A program made the position numbers and the translations under genes. A DNA stretch of 64,000 bases from contig CM055109.1 of the NCBI GenBank assembly GCA_029204225.1, positions 34,077,232 to 34,141,231 on the forward strand, written 5' to 3'. This document shows positions 1 to 10,558 of the stretch, in pieces; the first letter of the stretch is position 1, and each line of letters begins with the position of its first letter. This DNA comes from Diphasiastrum complanatum. Its lineage: Eukaryota; Streptophyta; Lycopodiopsida; Lycopodiales; Lycopodiaceae. A model generated the notes under the pieces. It saw nothing but the letters and a program-made list of their open reading frames with translations, was not told the DNA's origin and ran no database searches.

Positions 1-655
1 GCATCAGAAACTTTCCAGAGATAGACAAAGTAGATGCCTTGCGCATTGATTCTTTTGTATTGTCAGTAATAGGTTCATCCCTTTTCACAGATTGAATTAG
101 CTTTGTAGAGCAAGCAGTTTTGTCCGTTATTGTCTTGTGCTCCACAACATTATTGACATGTATATTTTGCTATACTTAATCTGATAACAACTCTGTTGTT
201 CTACATTCAAATTTGTGTTAATATTGCTATCTTTTCTGTCTGACTCTCTTGTTGCTCAATCTGGTAATCTGTTCTTAGTGAATTATTATTAGTCTAGCTG
301 TTGACGACTAATATTTAGTCTTGCTTTTCGCGACTAATTCGTAATCGATTATTAGTCGAGCTCAGTCTAGCTCTTCACGAATCATTCACGACTAATAATT
401 TGTCTAGTTGTTTGCGACAAATTATTCTTCTGATGTTTTGTTAATGTTTGGCTACGTAATCAGATCGACCATGATTTCTATCACTAACATTCTGTTCGTT
501 TCTGATAGGCGTAGTCATGCTTAGAGAAAGAGTAATATAGCTCATTCCGCTGTGCACGAACACTTTCTGTTTGAGTTTGTTTCTCGTTCGAGTTTCGAGT
601 TCGCTTCTTTTCGTGTTTGTTTTCTTTTCGAGCCATTTTAGTTTCTCACACTCAC
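1..655 (+). mobile_element. LTR fragment, copia family A (cut by the window start)
   Basis: This stretch matches the reverse complement of the LTR at about 59162-60105. Shared blocks include the segment around 20-60 (agatagacaaagtagatgc), the 'attattgacatgtata' block near 150, and the block near 505-555 (taggcgtagtcatgctta, then gctcattccgctgtgcacga). By eye identity is roughly 80 percent with small indels. Similarity fades near 640-655. No tRNA-type primer site follows, so this is a 3' LTR or solo LTR rather than a 5' LTR. Its start lies outside the window. It is in opposite orientation to the copy near 59 kb. Confidence 0.8.
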
Positions 656-660
656 AATCT

Positions 661-1012
661 CAAGGCCTTCAATAGATCTAAAAAAAATTTGTTAGAAGCT
701 TATGTGTCTATTTTGCATGTCGAGTCAATTTTTTGTGGGCATTCTTTATGAAGAGGATTAACAATCTACAATTTAAGCTCTGTAGATTGTTCAATCTGGT
801 CTAAATTTAAGGATTAACTTATCATTCCATATCTTATCATTTTGAAAACTGTTAGAATCCTAAATCTCAAGGCCTTCAATAGATCTAAATTTTTTTGTTA
901 GAAGCTTATGTGTCTATTCTTCATGTCGAGTCAATTTTTTAGGGGCATTCTTTATGAAGAGGATTAACAATCTACAATTTGAGCTTTGTAGATTGTTCAA
1001 TCTGGTCTAAAT
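661..1012. repeat. Tandem duplication, period about 207 bp (1.7 copies)
   Basis: A block beginning 'caaggccttcaatagatct' at 661 recurs at 868 with near identity over about 145 bp. Both copies contain an 11-bp inverted repeat (aacaatctaca ... tgtagattgtt) that could form a hairpin. No coding sequence is seen. The duplication abuts the end of the LTR fragment. Confidence 0.85.
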
Positions 1013-1346
1013 TTTTTTTTTATCATGTATCTTTGACCCAATTCAATTTGACCGTGGAGGTTTGATTTTTATTTCAATCTTGGATATCGATTTGAATTCG
1101 ACCCTGGACTATAGGATTTTTGTAGACTAACTTATTTATAAATATGTACAAGTATTTATAGTAGGTCCGCATTACTTTTGATTTTATCAAATATAGAAAG
1201 CTACCAATATGGCCCAAGTATTTGAGCTTGGAATAAACAAAAGTCACAATTTGACTTCGTAGCATAGAGCTTTTCTTGTGTCAAAGCTCCAAGACAATAC
1301 AAAGATGCTCTTCATGCTTCGCAAGGGTTTGAGTATAAATTAATAT
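1013..1346. other. Non-coding spacer, no gene seen
   Basis: AT-rich sequence between the 207-bp tandem duplication and the left repeat of the copia element. I see no coding similarity, RNA gene or transposon terminus in it. Confidence 0.5.
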
Positions 1347-1446
1347 TGTTAAAAATTCACAATTCTAGCTTGACTAGTTTTGGTCATATGACTTGTAAAT
1401 AGTTAGATGGTCATGATGTGGCTTGTCACACGTGTCAAATAGCATA
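1347..1446 (+). repeat. Left 100-bp direct repeat (truncated 5' LTR)
   Basis: Identical to 5154-5253 over all 100 positions. It begins TG and runs to '...caaatagcata'. The next base already belongs to gag coding sequence (Q-K-V-Y-E-S-K). The reading frame opens inside this repeat, so the first residues of the predicted protein (MSHVSNSI) are LTR-derived. Confidence 0.9.
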
Positions 1447-4400
1447 CAAAAGGTCTATGAATCCAAGAACCAAACTAGAATGTTAGCTTTGAAGAATCAA
1501 ATCTATAGAAGCTATCAAAAGAAAGGAGAGAGTGCACATACTTTTGTCCTAAGAGTAAAGGAATTGAACAAAGAGCTAGCCTTTATAGGTGATCCTATCA
1601 AGGATGAAGAGCTTGTTCAACTCATATTGAATGGACTAAGCTTTGAATTTGACAATTTGGTTCAGGGATATGCAATTATGGGTAAGCTACCCATACTTGA
1701 AGAACTCCAAGGCACACTCATGGTCGAGGAATCAAGAAGGAGCCAAATGCAAGAGAGGATGGATAGGCTTTCCATCCAAGGTGGAGATGACCAAGCTCTC
1801 TTCACCAAAGGCAAAGGCAAGTCCAAAGGCAAAGTATCAACATTCAAGAAGTCTACAAAGCTTGAGGATCAAGAAGGACCCTCAAAGGCATCTCCATCAA
1901 CCACCAAAGTCAAGAAGGACAAATCAAAGGTGAAGTGCTACTATTGTAGCAAGATGGGGCATTATGCCTCGGAATGCTTCAAGAGGAAGCAAGATCAAAG
2001 CCAAGCCAACATGAGCAAAGAGGAGGAGGAGGAGAGTTCACATGAGGACTCTCTCATGATGTCCATATTTTCTTCAACAAGCTTCAAAGGAGAAGATCCT
2101 TGGTGGATTGACTCGGGTGCTAGTTCACACATGACTAGTAAAAGGGAGTTCTTCTCTTCTCTCTTATCTTATGATGGACCTATAAAGTCTATCTATACAG
2201 CAAATGATGAAGCTTGTAAGATTGAAGGAGTTGGTAGAATTCCCCTTTGCTTAGGATCTTCCAAAAAGATCAACATAGAAGGTGTTTTGTACATTCCTAC
2301 AATAACAAAGAATCTACTAAGTGTTGGCCAAATGGTAGACAATGGTTTCAATGTTGACTTTGCTTCAAATGAATGTTTCATCAAGAAGAAGGGTAAGATA
2401 GTGGCTAAGGGCACTAGACTTGGCAAACTTTATAAGTTGGATGCATTTGTGGATACTAATGTTGTCATGTTGGCCGAGAAGAGCAAGATATCTACTTTTA
2501 CTTTATGGCACAAAAGACTTGGAAATGTCAACTCGGGTTCCATGGAGGCTATGATCAAGGAGGAGTATGCTTTAGGCCTACCAAGGTCTATTGGGAAGGA
2601 AGACAAGGTTTGTGAAGCTTGTGCCTTATCCAAGGCACATAAGAAGGTGTTTCCTAACTCCATCACAAAGTCATCTCATCCTCTTGAACTCATACACTCG
2701 GATGTGCACATTGCTAGCAGCAAATCTAATGGAGGTTCATCCATGTTTTTAACCTTCATTGATGACTACTCAAGATATTGTTGGGTGTTCTTACTTTCCT
2801 TCAAGTCTCAAGTATTTGATACTTTTGTAAAGTTCAAGTTGTTTGTGGAAAAGCATCATAATCATAGCATCAAGATTCTTAGAAATGACAATGGTGGAGA
2901 ATTCATCTCCAATGAGTTCAAGGCCTTTTGTGAGGAGGAAGGGATCAAGAAAGAGACTTCTTGTCCTTACACTCCTCAACAAAATGGAGTTGCTGAAAGA
3001 AGGAATAGAACATTATGTGAATGTTCTAAGGCTTTAAGATTAGATGCTTGTTTTCCCAAATCCTTTTGGAGTGAGTCTCTTGTATGTGCAAACTACTTGA
3101 TGAATAGAGTGTCTTGCAAAGCAATTGAAGACAAAACTCCTTATGAGATGTTGTATGGAAAGAAACCCAATCTTAATCACTTGAAAGTTTTTGGGTGTAT
3201 ATGTTATGTGCATGTGCCATTGGAAACAAGAACCAAGGAGGATCCATCTTCCACAAGAGGGATCATGCTTGGATATGCAAGCTCAAGCAAGGGCTACAAA
3301 GTCTATCTCCCATCCTTAAACAAATTTGTTGTTTCAAGGGATGTCATCTTTGATGAACATCATATGCATATGCTTGAAGAAGGCTCAAGTGCTCCAACAA
3401 TCAAGAAGAAGATGGCCGAGGAGCAAGATCTTGGTTTTGAGGAGGAGCTCATGGAGGAGCAAGCACCAAACCCACCTATCACACCAAGGAGATCTTCAAG
3501 GGCAAAAGTGGAGCCATCAAGGCTCACATATCAAGGCAAAGGACAGCAAGTTGAGGGTATCTCATCCACTTCTTATGCTTTATCTAGTTTTGAAGAACCA
3601 TCTAATGTTGAAGATGCATTGAACTCCAAAGAATGGTACAAAGCTATGTTGGATGAGTATGATGCCTTGATTGAGAATGAAACTTGGTTGCTTGTTGAGA
3701 GACCTCAAAGGAATGTAATAGGATGCAAGTGGGTCTTCAAGCTTAAGTTGAATGCAAATGGGAGTGTTAACAAGCATAAAGCAAGATTAGTTGCAAAAGG
3801 TTATGCTCAAGAGAGAGGGATAGACTATGAGGAAACTTTTGCACCTGTGGCCAAGATGGTCACAATAAGGCTAATCATTGCACTTGCATCACATTTTGGA
3901 TGGATTCTATGTCAAATGGATGTCTCTAATGCTTTCTTGAATGGTTTTTTGGAAGAGGATATCTATATGGAGCAGCCACAAGGGTTCATCAAGCATGGAA
4001 TGGAGAACGAAGTATGCCATCTCCAAAGAAGCATCTATGGCTTGAAGCAAGCCTCGAGATCTTGGAATTCAAGACTACATTGCTATCTTATTTCACTTTC
4101 TTTTGTTCAAAGTGAATATGATCCCACTCTTTACATTAAGTTTGATGATGTTGGTATTGTACTTTTACTCATTTATGTAGATGACATCATCATTAGTGGA
4201 AATAGTGTTGATGGTATTGAAAAAATCAAGATAGATCTATCCTTAGAGTTCAAGATGGTAGATCTAGGGTGTCTTCACTTCATCTTAGGCATAGAAGTAC
4301 TTATAGGGTCTGATTTTATCTTTATAAGTCAAGTAAACTATGCTCAAAGTCTTTTGAAGAAGTTTAAGATGGAAGTATGCAAAAGTGTTGACACACCAAT

Positions 4401-5139
4401 GGAGCAAGATGTAAAAGTGCCAAATGAAGATGATGAAAGATCCTTCATGGACATCACTTTGTTTAGGCAACTTATAGGTTCCTTAATGTGGATCACTATA
4501 GCTAGACCAGATCTTAGCTTTAGTGTATGTAGGTTGAGCCAATCCATGCAAAAGCCATTGAATATCCATTGGAAAAAGGCTAAGAGGATTCTAAGATACA
4601 TCTCGGGTACATTGGATTTTGGGATTCTATATAGAGGAGATGTGATTAACCTTCATGCATTTAGTGATTCAGATTTTGCAGGGGACAAGAGGGATAGGAA
4701 ATCAACAAGTGCCTATTCAACTTTTATAGGAGAAGGTGTGGTTTCATGGCTTTCAAAAAAGCAAGAAACTATATCTCTATCTTCAACCGAGGCCGAGTAC
4801 AACGCTTTGACAACCACTACAAAGGAGGTACTTTGGATCAAGAGATTATTGGTGGAGCTAAAGATCATGGATTCAGAGGAGGCACCAATCATCTACAATG
4901 ACAATATATCAGCCCAACACCTTGCATCTAACCCAATCTTCCATGCAAGGTCTAAGCACATTGAGATATGCCATCACTTTGTGAGAGAAATGGTGCAAGC
5001 CAAGGAGATTGCTTTGGATCATGTTCCAAGCAATGAATGTGTAGCTGATCTACTTACTAAACCACTTCAAAAGACACCTTTTATGAAGTTCAGATCATCA
5101 CTTGGAGTGATTAGTAAAGCAATGATTGAACCAAGCTAG
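1423..5139 (+). CDS. Copia gag-pol polyprotein, gag N-terminus missing (1238 aa)
   Basis: Encodes the replication proteins of a Ty1/copia retrotransposon as one unbroken frame. In order: C-terminal gag; zinc knuckle CX2CX4HX4C at about residues 172-185; aspartic protease with WWIDSGASS near 227; integrase with its HHCC region from about 361 and core residues in HSDVH (~426), NDNGGEF (~489) and GVAERRNRT (~524); reverse transcriptase with QMDVSNAFLNG and the YVDD box near 917; RNase H with DSDFAGD (~1083), SSTEAEY (~1119) and the closing HARSKHIEI and LTKPL motifs. All catalytic signatures are present, unlike the other copies here. Only the gag N-terminus is lost: the open frame's first methionine lies in the LTR repeat and is not the original start. 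Confidence 0.93.
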   Translation: MSHVSNSIQKVYESKNQTRMLALKNQIYRSYQKKGESAHTFVLRVKELNKELAFIGDPIKDEELVQLILNGLSFEFDNLVQGYAIMGKLPILEELQGTLMVEESRRSQMQERMDRLSIQGGDDQALFTKGKGKSKGKVSTFKKSTKLEDQEGPSKASPSTTKVKKDKSKVKCYYCSKMGHYASECFKRKQDQSQANMSKEEEEESSHEDSLMMSIFSSTSFKGEDPWWIDSGASSHMTSKREFFSSLLSYDGPIKSIYTANDEACKIEGVGRIPLCLGSSKKINIEGVLYIPTITKNLLSVGQMVDNGFNVDFASNECFIKKKGKIVAKGTRLGKLYKLDAFVDTNVVMLAEKSKISTFTLWHKRLGNVNSGSMEAMIKEEYALGLPRSIGKEDKVCEACALSKAHKKVFPNSITKSSHPLELIHSDVHIASSKSNGGSSMFLTFIDDYSRYCWVFLLSFKSQVFDTFVKFKLFVEKHHNHSIKILRNDNGGEFISNEFKAFCEEEGIKKETSCPYTPQQNGVAERRNRTLCECSKALRLDACFPKSFWSESLVCANYLMNRVSCKAIEDKTPYEMLYGKKPNLNHLKVFGCICYVHVPLETRTKEDPSSTRGIMLGYASSSKGYKVYLPSLNKFVVSRDVIFDEHHMHMLEEGSSAPTIKKKMAEEQDLGFEEELMEEQAPNPPITPRRSSRAKVEPSRLTYQGKGQQVEGISSTSYALSSFEEPSNVEDALNSKEWYKAMLDEYDALIENETWLLVERPQRNVIGCKWVFKLKLNANGSVNKHKARLVAKGYAQERGIDYEETFAPVAKMVTIRLIIALASHFGWILCQMDVSNAFLNGFLEEDIYMEQPQGFIKHGMENEVCHLQRSIYGLKQASRSWNSRLHCYLISLSFVQSEYDPTLYIKFDDVGIVLLLIYVDDIIISGNSVDGIEKIKIDLSLEFKMVDLGCLHFILGIEVLIGSDFIFISQVNYAQSLLKKFKMEVCKSVDTPMEQDVKVPNEDDERSFMDITLFRQLIGSLMWITIARPDLSFSVCRLSQSMQKPLNIHWKKAKRILRYISGTLDFGILYRGDVINLHAFSDSDFAGDKRDRKSTSAYSTFIGEGVVSWLSKKQETISLSSTEAEYNALTTTTKEVLWIKRLLVELKIMDSEEAPIIYNDNISAQHLASNPIFHARSKHIEICHHFVREMVQAKEIALDHVPSNECVADLLTKPLQKTPFMKFRSSLGVISKAMIEPS

Positions 5140-5153
5140 ATAGTGAGGAGGAG

Positions 5154-5253
5154 TGTTAAAAATTCACAATTCTAGCTTGACTAGTTTTGGTCATATGACT
5201 TGTAAATAGTTAGATGGTCATGATGTGGCTTGTCACACGTGTCAAATAGCATA
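5154..5253 (+). repeat. Right 100-bp direct repeat (3' LTR start)
   Basis: Identical to 1347-1446 and immediately preceded by a polypurine tract that ends at 5153. The LTR may continue beyond 5253, because the left copy is truncated and cannot define its end. Confidence 0.88.
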
Positions 5254-5659
5254 GGATTCCATTCATAAGGATGCTCTCAAGTAGACCTAAGTGTTAGAAC
5301 CTTTGGAATGAGTCCAAATTATGCTTAGATACAAGGGAGAAAAAATAGGAGCTATTTTTGGTAATTTTTGCATTGTTGAGGGATCTCCAAGATTCCAACC
5401 CTAACTTGGTAGGGATGAAAGATCCACCAAAATTAGCATTAGGGATAGGTTTAGGGCTACTCATACCTGCCCAAAATCGTGATGGATCATGTATATAGGT
5501 GATGATATCTCACCAAAATCAATCAAGCAATTTCATGTTTTTTCTCTCATAATGGTGCAATTGCTCTCTATGTTCATAATTGTTTGAGTACTTGTGATTA
5601 CTAATGATTATAGGATTGAATGTAGGTCTGGTGTACAGTACTCAGACTGTGGGAGGCCG
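5254..5659. other. Spacer, possibly rest of 3' LTR
   Basis: No coding similarity seen. It could be the remainder of the 3' LTR of the copia element, but there is no second copy in the window to compare it with. Confidence 0.4.
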
Positions 5660-6075
5660 TACTTTCACATGTGTGAAGCCTTCTTCAAGGATTTGGGCCA
5701 TTTAGTGAGGTTCAAGCATAGATTTTTGATGGATTTTGATGGTTCAACTTGTGCTAATCTTATGAAATCATAATCTATTGTTTTCCTCATCATTTCAAGT
5801 GTTTTAGGATCCTTATTTGCTGTAATTTTTACAAATATGTCATCCAAATACACTACTACAAACTTCCATAGATATGGACAAAGAATATTGCTCATCATTT
5901 GTTAGAATGTAGTGGGTGCATTGACGAGTCCAAATCATAACACTAAAAAGTCATAGTGGCCACACCTAGTTCAACAACCAGTCTTAGAAACATCCTCATT
6001 CTTAATTCTTATATGATGGTAGTTTATGTTGGAGTCAATCTCCCTTCACCTTCTGATCCATTTAAATAGATGCAA
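5660..6075 (-). pseudogene. Ty3/gypsy reverse transcriptase fragment
   Basis: On the minus strand, broken reading frames give the core of a gypsy-type reverse transcriptase: a GHYDFLVL-like segment, FGLVNAPTTF, then NILCPYLWKFVVVYLDDIFV, which carries the conserved YLDDI catalytic box (5820-5900). Stops interrupt the frame and no RNase H, integrase or LTR can be tied to it. It is a dead fragment, probably from an older insertion. Confidence 0.75.
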
Positions 6076-7348
6076 GCTTTATTTCCTACTACTCTCTGTT
6101 TTTCTATCAACTATAGATGTAATTCTACAGAAAAACACTGGATTCTACATAGGCAAAAAAGCCAAAATCTACGAGACAACATATTTACTCACAATTATGT
6201 GATAGTTTGGTTGCTTGCAGATTTACACGAAGTTTCGCAATAGGTGAAAAATGTGAAAAATATGAAGTATCAAGCACAAAAGGACTATATGATAATCTAA
6301 TAGGTTTAAATTGTTTTATGAAAGCTTCTTTCAAGACTTCCCATTCATTAGATACAAGCATATCTCGTCATTTCAGCCTTCTCGACACTTGCAACATTGT
6401 ATTTCTTGCAAATATCAAAAGGTGATAATGATAGTATGCTCACCATCAACTAGTACGACATTTTACAAACTATCATGAATTGTAATAAGGCTTTGTTAGT
6501 CATAATCACTACCATCTATTATAAGATTTGTTAATTGTACAGTTCATCAGAAGATTACACGATGATTAGTTGGTCAATAAATAGTGACTAAATGCCAACA
6601 TTAAAAGTGGTGTAGAGAGGAAGAGATCGACCATTGAGAGGTGATCACAAGAGAGTTTTATAGTGTGCAAATTAGTGTGGGACACATAGTGCTACGCACG
6701 ATCCTAAGCTATTTCATGACATACCTTATTACCAACTTCAACACATCAATATTTTGCTATTTTTTCTCCCTAAAACCCTAGCATTTCATGCTTTTCATTT
6801 TAAGAGTCACATTTACACATACTTTGCAAGAGATCCATCAATTCATGAGATTTATTTATAAGCTTTTAGTTAAAACAAAATGTATCTTTATGGGTTAAAA
6901 TGAAATGCACAATAGAGTTTTATTGACCTAAGTTGGTCAAATGTTGAAATACACGTGATCAATGGAAACAACAATTGTGTTTTGTCTATCATTTTGGGGA
7001 TAAGTACATTATAGAGCTTGGGGCTTCTTGATATTATTCACAAAAGTGATTGCTTTGAATCAAGTCCCCTTTTAGCATGCCGTGTGGAAGATGGTAATCA
7101 AACTCTTTTGTGGAAGTAAAAAATGATATCCGTTGGAGTGTCAAGTGGGATGAGCTATTTCTGATCAAAACTCCACCCCAGGCACTTTTTTGTGATGAAG
7201 TGTTGAGAGTGCTGATGCAAAGACGGTACAGGTAGACAGCAGTGAATCTATGAACATAATCTGTACATCTTTGTCTACAACCCATGCTTGGAAAAATAGT
7301 TTACAGAGTTACTCGGATTTTTGAAAAAATTACACAATGTGGTTGTGT
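6076..7348. other. Intergenic, downstream of the minus-strand gene
   Basis: No supported gene. The part nearest 7348 will contain the 3' untranslated region and poly(A) site of the gene at 7349-8391. The remainder is AT-rich with only short random frames. Confidence 0.45.
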
Positions 7349-8391
7349 TTATGCTGAGCATACAATAGTGCTTTTGACATTCCACCATAGTTTCCAGTGC
7401 ATGGAAGCAGCTCGTGCATTTCTTGCATTTGCCTGCTCAAGGTCCTCTGGTTGCTTTCTGTGGAGGGAAAACTTCCTTGTTCCAACACTGCCCACAAGTT
7501 TCAAAGGATCCAATGCTGCAAAAAACAAAAGCAAAAACGCTTTGAGATTGGCTTGGGAATATCTACAAAACCAGGGTTCTGATGAGAAGATCAATCTCTG
7601 ATACCAAAAGATGCAAAATTTCTTTGGACGTAGCAGTAGATCTATAGAGGAAGCTTTGAAAATGCTGTTCTAACCTTCAAAGTCGCAACTGTAAAGCTGC
7701 ATGAAGGAAGATTCAAGTCCAAGAGCAGGCAACCGCCCCTCCCTGGCATACGCTTGCAAAGTAAGCTCGATCACTCTGTTCACCGGATAGTTGACATCCA
7801 CCACAAATCTCAGGGGCCCAGTACTTTTCAGCACATTCACCGTGACCAGCATCTTGCAAGTCTTACTGCCTAACTTGGCCTGTTGATCACTCTAAAACTT
7901 TAGCTTGAAAAGCCTATTTGATTTATCTTTATAGATTATCAGAAGCATTCAACTGAATTGGTGGAAGAATGATATAAGAGCTCGGATTTTGTGTCATCAG
8001 GGGCAGCAGAGTTCGTTACCTGGTTTCTGACGGGAAATGGTTTGGGAAAAATCTTGCTTTCGAACTGTGAATGGATTGGAGAAGACATTCGATCGATTGA
8101 ACAAGCCTGTGAATTACTCTCCACAGAATGCATCCACTGATCTGTTTCTGCACTTTCGGGTGATCCACAAGCAAAAACTGAGCGCCTTGTGTTTCCGCTT
8201 CGAACATTGGGAGAAGTTGCAAGTTCCTCATCAAGATTTCTAGGACAAGAGCCCATTCGAAAATTCACGTTTCTCAAATTTCTGAAACTCTTTTTGGGCG
8301 ATGCACTGGGAGATTTCCTCAGGAACGGCTTTTCAGAACAGATGGATTCGTTTGCAAGATTTACAGCTGATTGCTGAACTTTGATAGCCAT
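7349..8391 (-). CDS. Three-exon plant gene with a small ubiquitin-like domain (DUF7054-type), 247 aa
   Basis: Exons on the minus strand are 8391-8020, 7879-7675 and 7515-7349. Introns have GT...AG borders (donors gtaacg and gttaga; acceptors caacag and ttgcag) and phases 0 and 1 join in frame: 372+205+167 nt = 248 codons with stop. Residues 1-124 are Ser/Arg/Asn-rich and look disordered. From about 132 the sequence KMLVTVNVLKSTGPLRFVV, then a VNRVIELTLQAYAREGRLPAL segment and ALDPLKLVGSVGTRKFSL, matches the pattern of a plant-specific domain that I believe is DUF7054 (first strand, helix, then 'G(S)xGxRxF'). The function of the family is not established. The start is the first ATG of the open frame. 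The family name is from memory. Confidence 0.77.
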
Positions 8392-10024
8392 CTCAAGAAC
8401 CAGAATTCAGCTCAGCTTCCACCAGATACAATTGCAAAACTGCTCAGATTTGCAGTTGGCCTGGATTCAAGCCAATGCAAGATTGAACCAAGAGTGCTTT
8501 GCTGTAGACAATCTTGGGTAGGATCTTCTTGAGGCTTGCACTAATCCAGACTCTGGATCCAGCCTGAGATTCTCTTGCTCTGCCCTTACTGCTCCAACAC
8601 CAGTTTTTATCCAATTGTGTAGCATCTGCATGCCTTGATTCACAAATGTAAATGGAGCCCAACTGCAGCTATGAGATCCTGATGTAATCCAAATGCAGCC
8701 CAACTTCTCAAAGCTTCAAATTGGAAGCTCTTTCTGTGATCAAATGCAGCAAACTCTTAATTTTGAAGCTATTTGTTATGCCAAACGCAGGTAATAGTTC
8801 TATTCTGTCCAGTTTATTCAAATTCAACTGCCCAGTTGCTTGATCAGAAAGCAAATTTTATTTGTATATGCAATACTGCTTGATATGTTTTACTCAATTT
8901 TAGGTGCAATAACGAGAATAATGTTGGTGAGAGGAATATTATCATGCATTTTGGGAAATAAAAGGCAATAAAATCTCTCAAATTTTGGAACCTGAGCAGG
9001 GGAAAAAATCATAGTTCCGAGAATAGTTATATGTGTATGCGTATTTTCTGATGCATCCTATACATAGAAATGCTGATGCCATAGAAATGCTATCTTACAA
9101 AAGGAAGTACTAGTGAATCATTCCTCCAATATGGGTGATGCATGAGTACCATTGCATCCCCATGACATCAATCCTATGATGGCTTCTATATGTAGCTAAA
9201 AAATTGAGAATAATGATGGCGATGATGTTCAAGTTACCGTATTCCATGACAAATATCCGAACTCGTAAAAAATGATTGGTCATCAGCCATTATTAACATG
9301 CAATTCACTACTATATGTGGAAAGGTCAAAATTAGATAGCATCTTCTGGAATTTAAATGGTAAGCAACATGTCTATATATTTCAAAGTCAATGTCTTATT
9401 GAATAATTAGTGCTTTGGTAGTATGTACATGCAATGATGTACACGTCAAAGTTGCATGTGTGAAATTTGATGATAAGCTCATTATAGAGCACATGATCAA
9501 GTTGGTCGAGGAAATATGTGAAGAAGTCAAAGTCAAAAGAAGTGCTTGAAAACTTAGACAATATTACTAGTAAATGAAGAGGCACATGCAATATGAAAAT
9601 ATGAAGGGCCTTCACACCGATGAAGACTTTGAGTGGCAGCAAAAAGGATAACTAGTGAATAGCATGCACCCGTTGAGGTCCATGTCCACAAAAAGCAAGT
9701 TTATGTGCAAGATTAGCATGCAAATTAGCATTCACTACCTGATGTCTAGATCCAAGAATAGCATGCACGAGTTGTTGTGTTCGCGTGGAGAGAGAGAGAG
9801 AGAGAGAGAGAGAATCTCAAAAGAACAACACCCTAGTTGACTTTCAATCTATTGTATCCCTTGCATGATTTGAATCTTAAAATACCCTTAGATTGATTTG
9901 TGACCTTCCAAATTCAATGCCAAAATCTCTAGTGCCCAATATGTACCTCAAGACTCTTCTTGCCAACCTCCAATATTTCATACTAGGATTTTGCATGAAA
10001 TTTGGAAAGCTAAGATAGTCATAG
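8392..10024. other. Upstream region of the minus-strand gene and spacer
   Basis: The first few hundred bases hold the promoter and 5' untranslated region of the gene ending at 8391; I cannot place a convincing TATA box. Further right nothing coding is supported. A GA microsatellite is at 9788-9813. Confidence 0.45.
9788..9813. repeat. (GA)n microsatellite
   Basis: Uninterrupted run of about 13 GA units. Confidence 0.95.
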
Positions 10025-10558
10025 TTAACGAGACAGTCCACCAATTGACTTTCTATAGATAGTTACAGATTTACAATTCATGTCCATGGGTGTTGCAATG
10101 GATTTACATTTGTCCATCTTAAACTTCTTAAGAATAGAACACACATATTTTTCTTGACACGAGGAAGTAGTATTATGGTTCCTCCAAACTTTTATTAACT
10201 TTGTCATATTGTCTTTGATGTTGAAAGTGATCATGGCAAAAGCCTTGCCATCTTTCACTCTCCATTTGGTGATAGTGGCTGCATCACCTTCAAGTATAAC
10301 TTTTGTGCCATCAATGATGTCTCACAGTTCCTATGACCTTCATTTTGAACTTCCAGAGATGGTAGTTACTCTCATTGAGTCTGTTGATTAGAGAAAAACT
10401 AGTAGATGGATCCATTCTGGTTGAGCGAGATCGTTGGTAGAAACAACGATTTCGAGATATTGTTGGTTGCGCACATGCTAGAACATTGTCTTGGTAGAAA
10501 CAAGGCTTGATAATCCGTAGACGTTGTGCAGATTACTGAATAGCCCGCTCTGATACCA
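10025..10558 (-). pseudogene. Copia gag/RT scrap fused by internal deletion
   Basis: Next to an LTR and primer site, the minus strand encodes a gag N-terminal piece (KDGKAFAMITFNIKDN) that runs directly into a reverse transcriptase/RNase H linker piece (QEKYVCSILKKFKMDKCKS, then ATPMD). Most of gag, all of protease and integrase, and most of RT are absent. The gag part resembles that of the family A element at 58.9 kb (KDGKAFALIILNI). The region between this and the LTR is degenerate gag leader. Confidence 0.78.
10547..10558 (-). promoter_or_regulatory. Primer binding site (initiator Met tRNA type)
   Basis: Minus strand reads TGGTATCAGAGC directly after the LTR end, the classic minus-strand primer site of plant copia elements. 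Confidence 0.85.

Larger units (their letters stand above)
1347..5253 (+). mobile_element. Ty1/copia element with 5' deletion but intact pol
   Basis: The element is bounded by two identical 100-bp direct repeats (1347-1446 and 5154-5253), both starting TGTTAAAAATTC. The right copy is preceded by a polypurine tract (gtgaggaggag), the expected plus-strand primer of an LTR retrotransposon, so the repeat is the start of the LTR. The left copy is fused directly to the middle of gag. There is no primer binding site, no leader and no gag N-terminus. I find no clear target duplication. The simplest reading is a deletion from about base 100 of the 5' LTR into gag, with the right LTR possibly longer than 100 bp. 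Confidence 0.85.
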
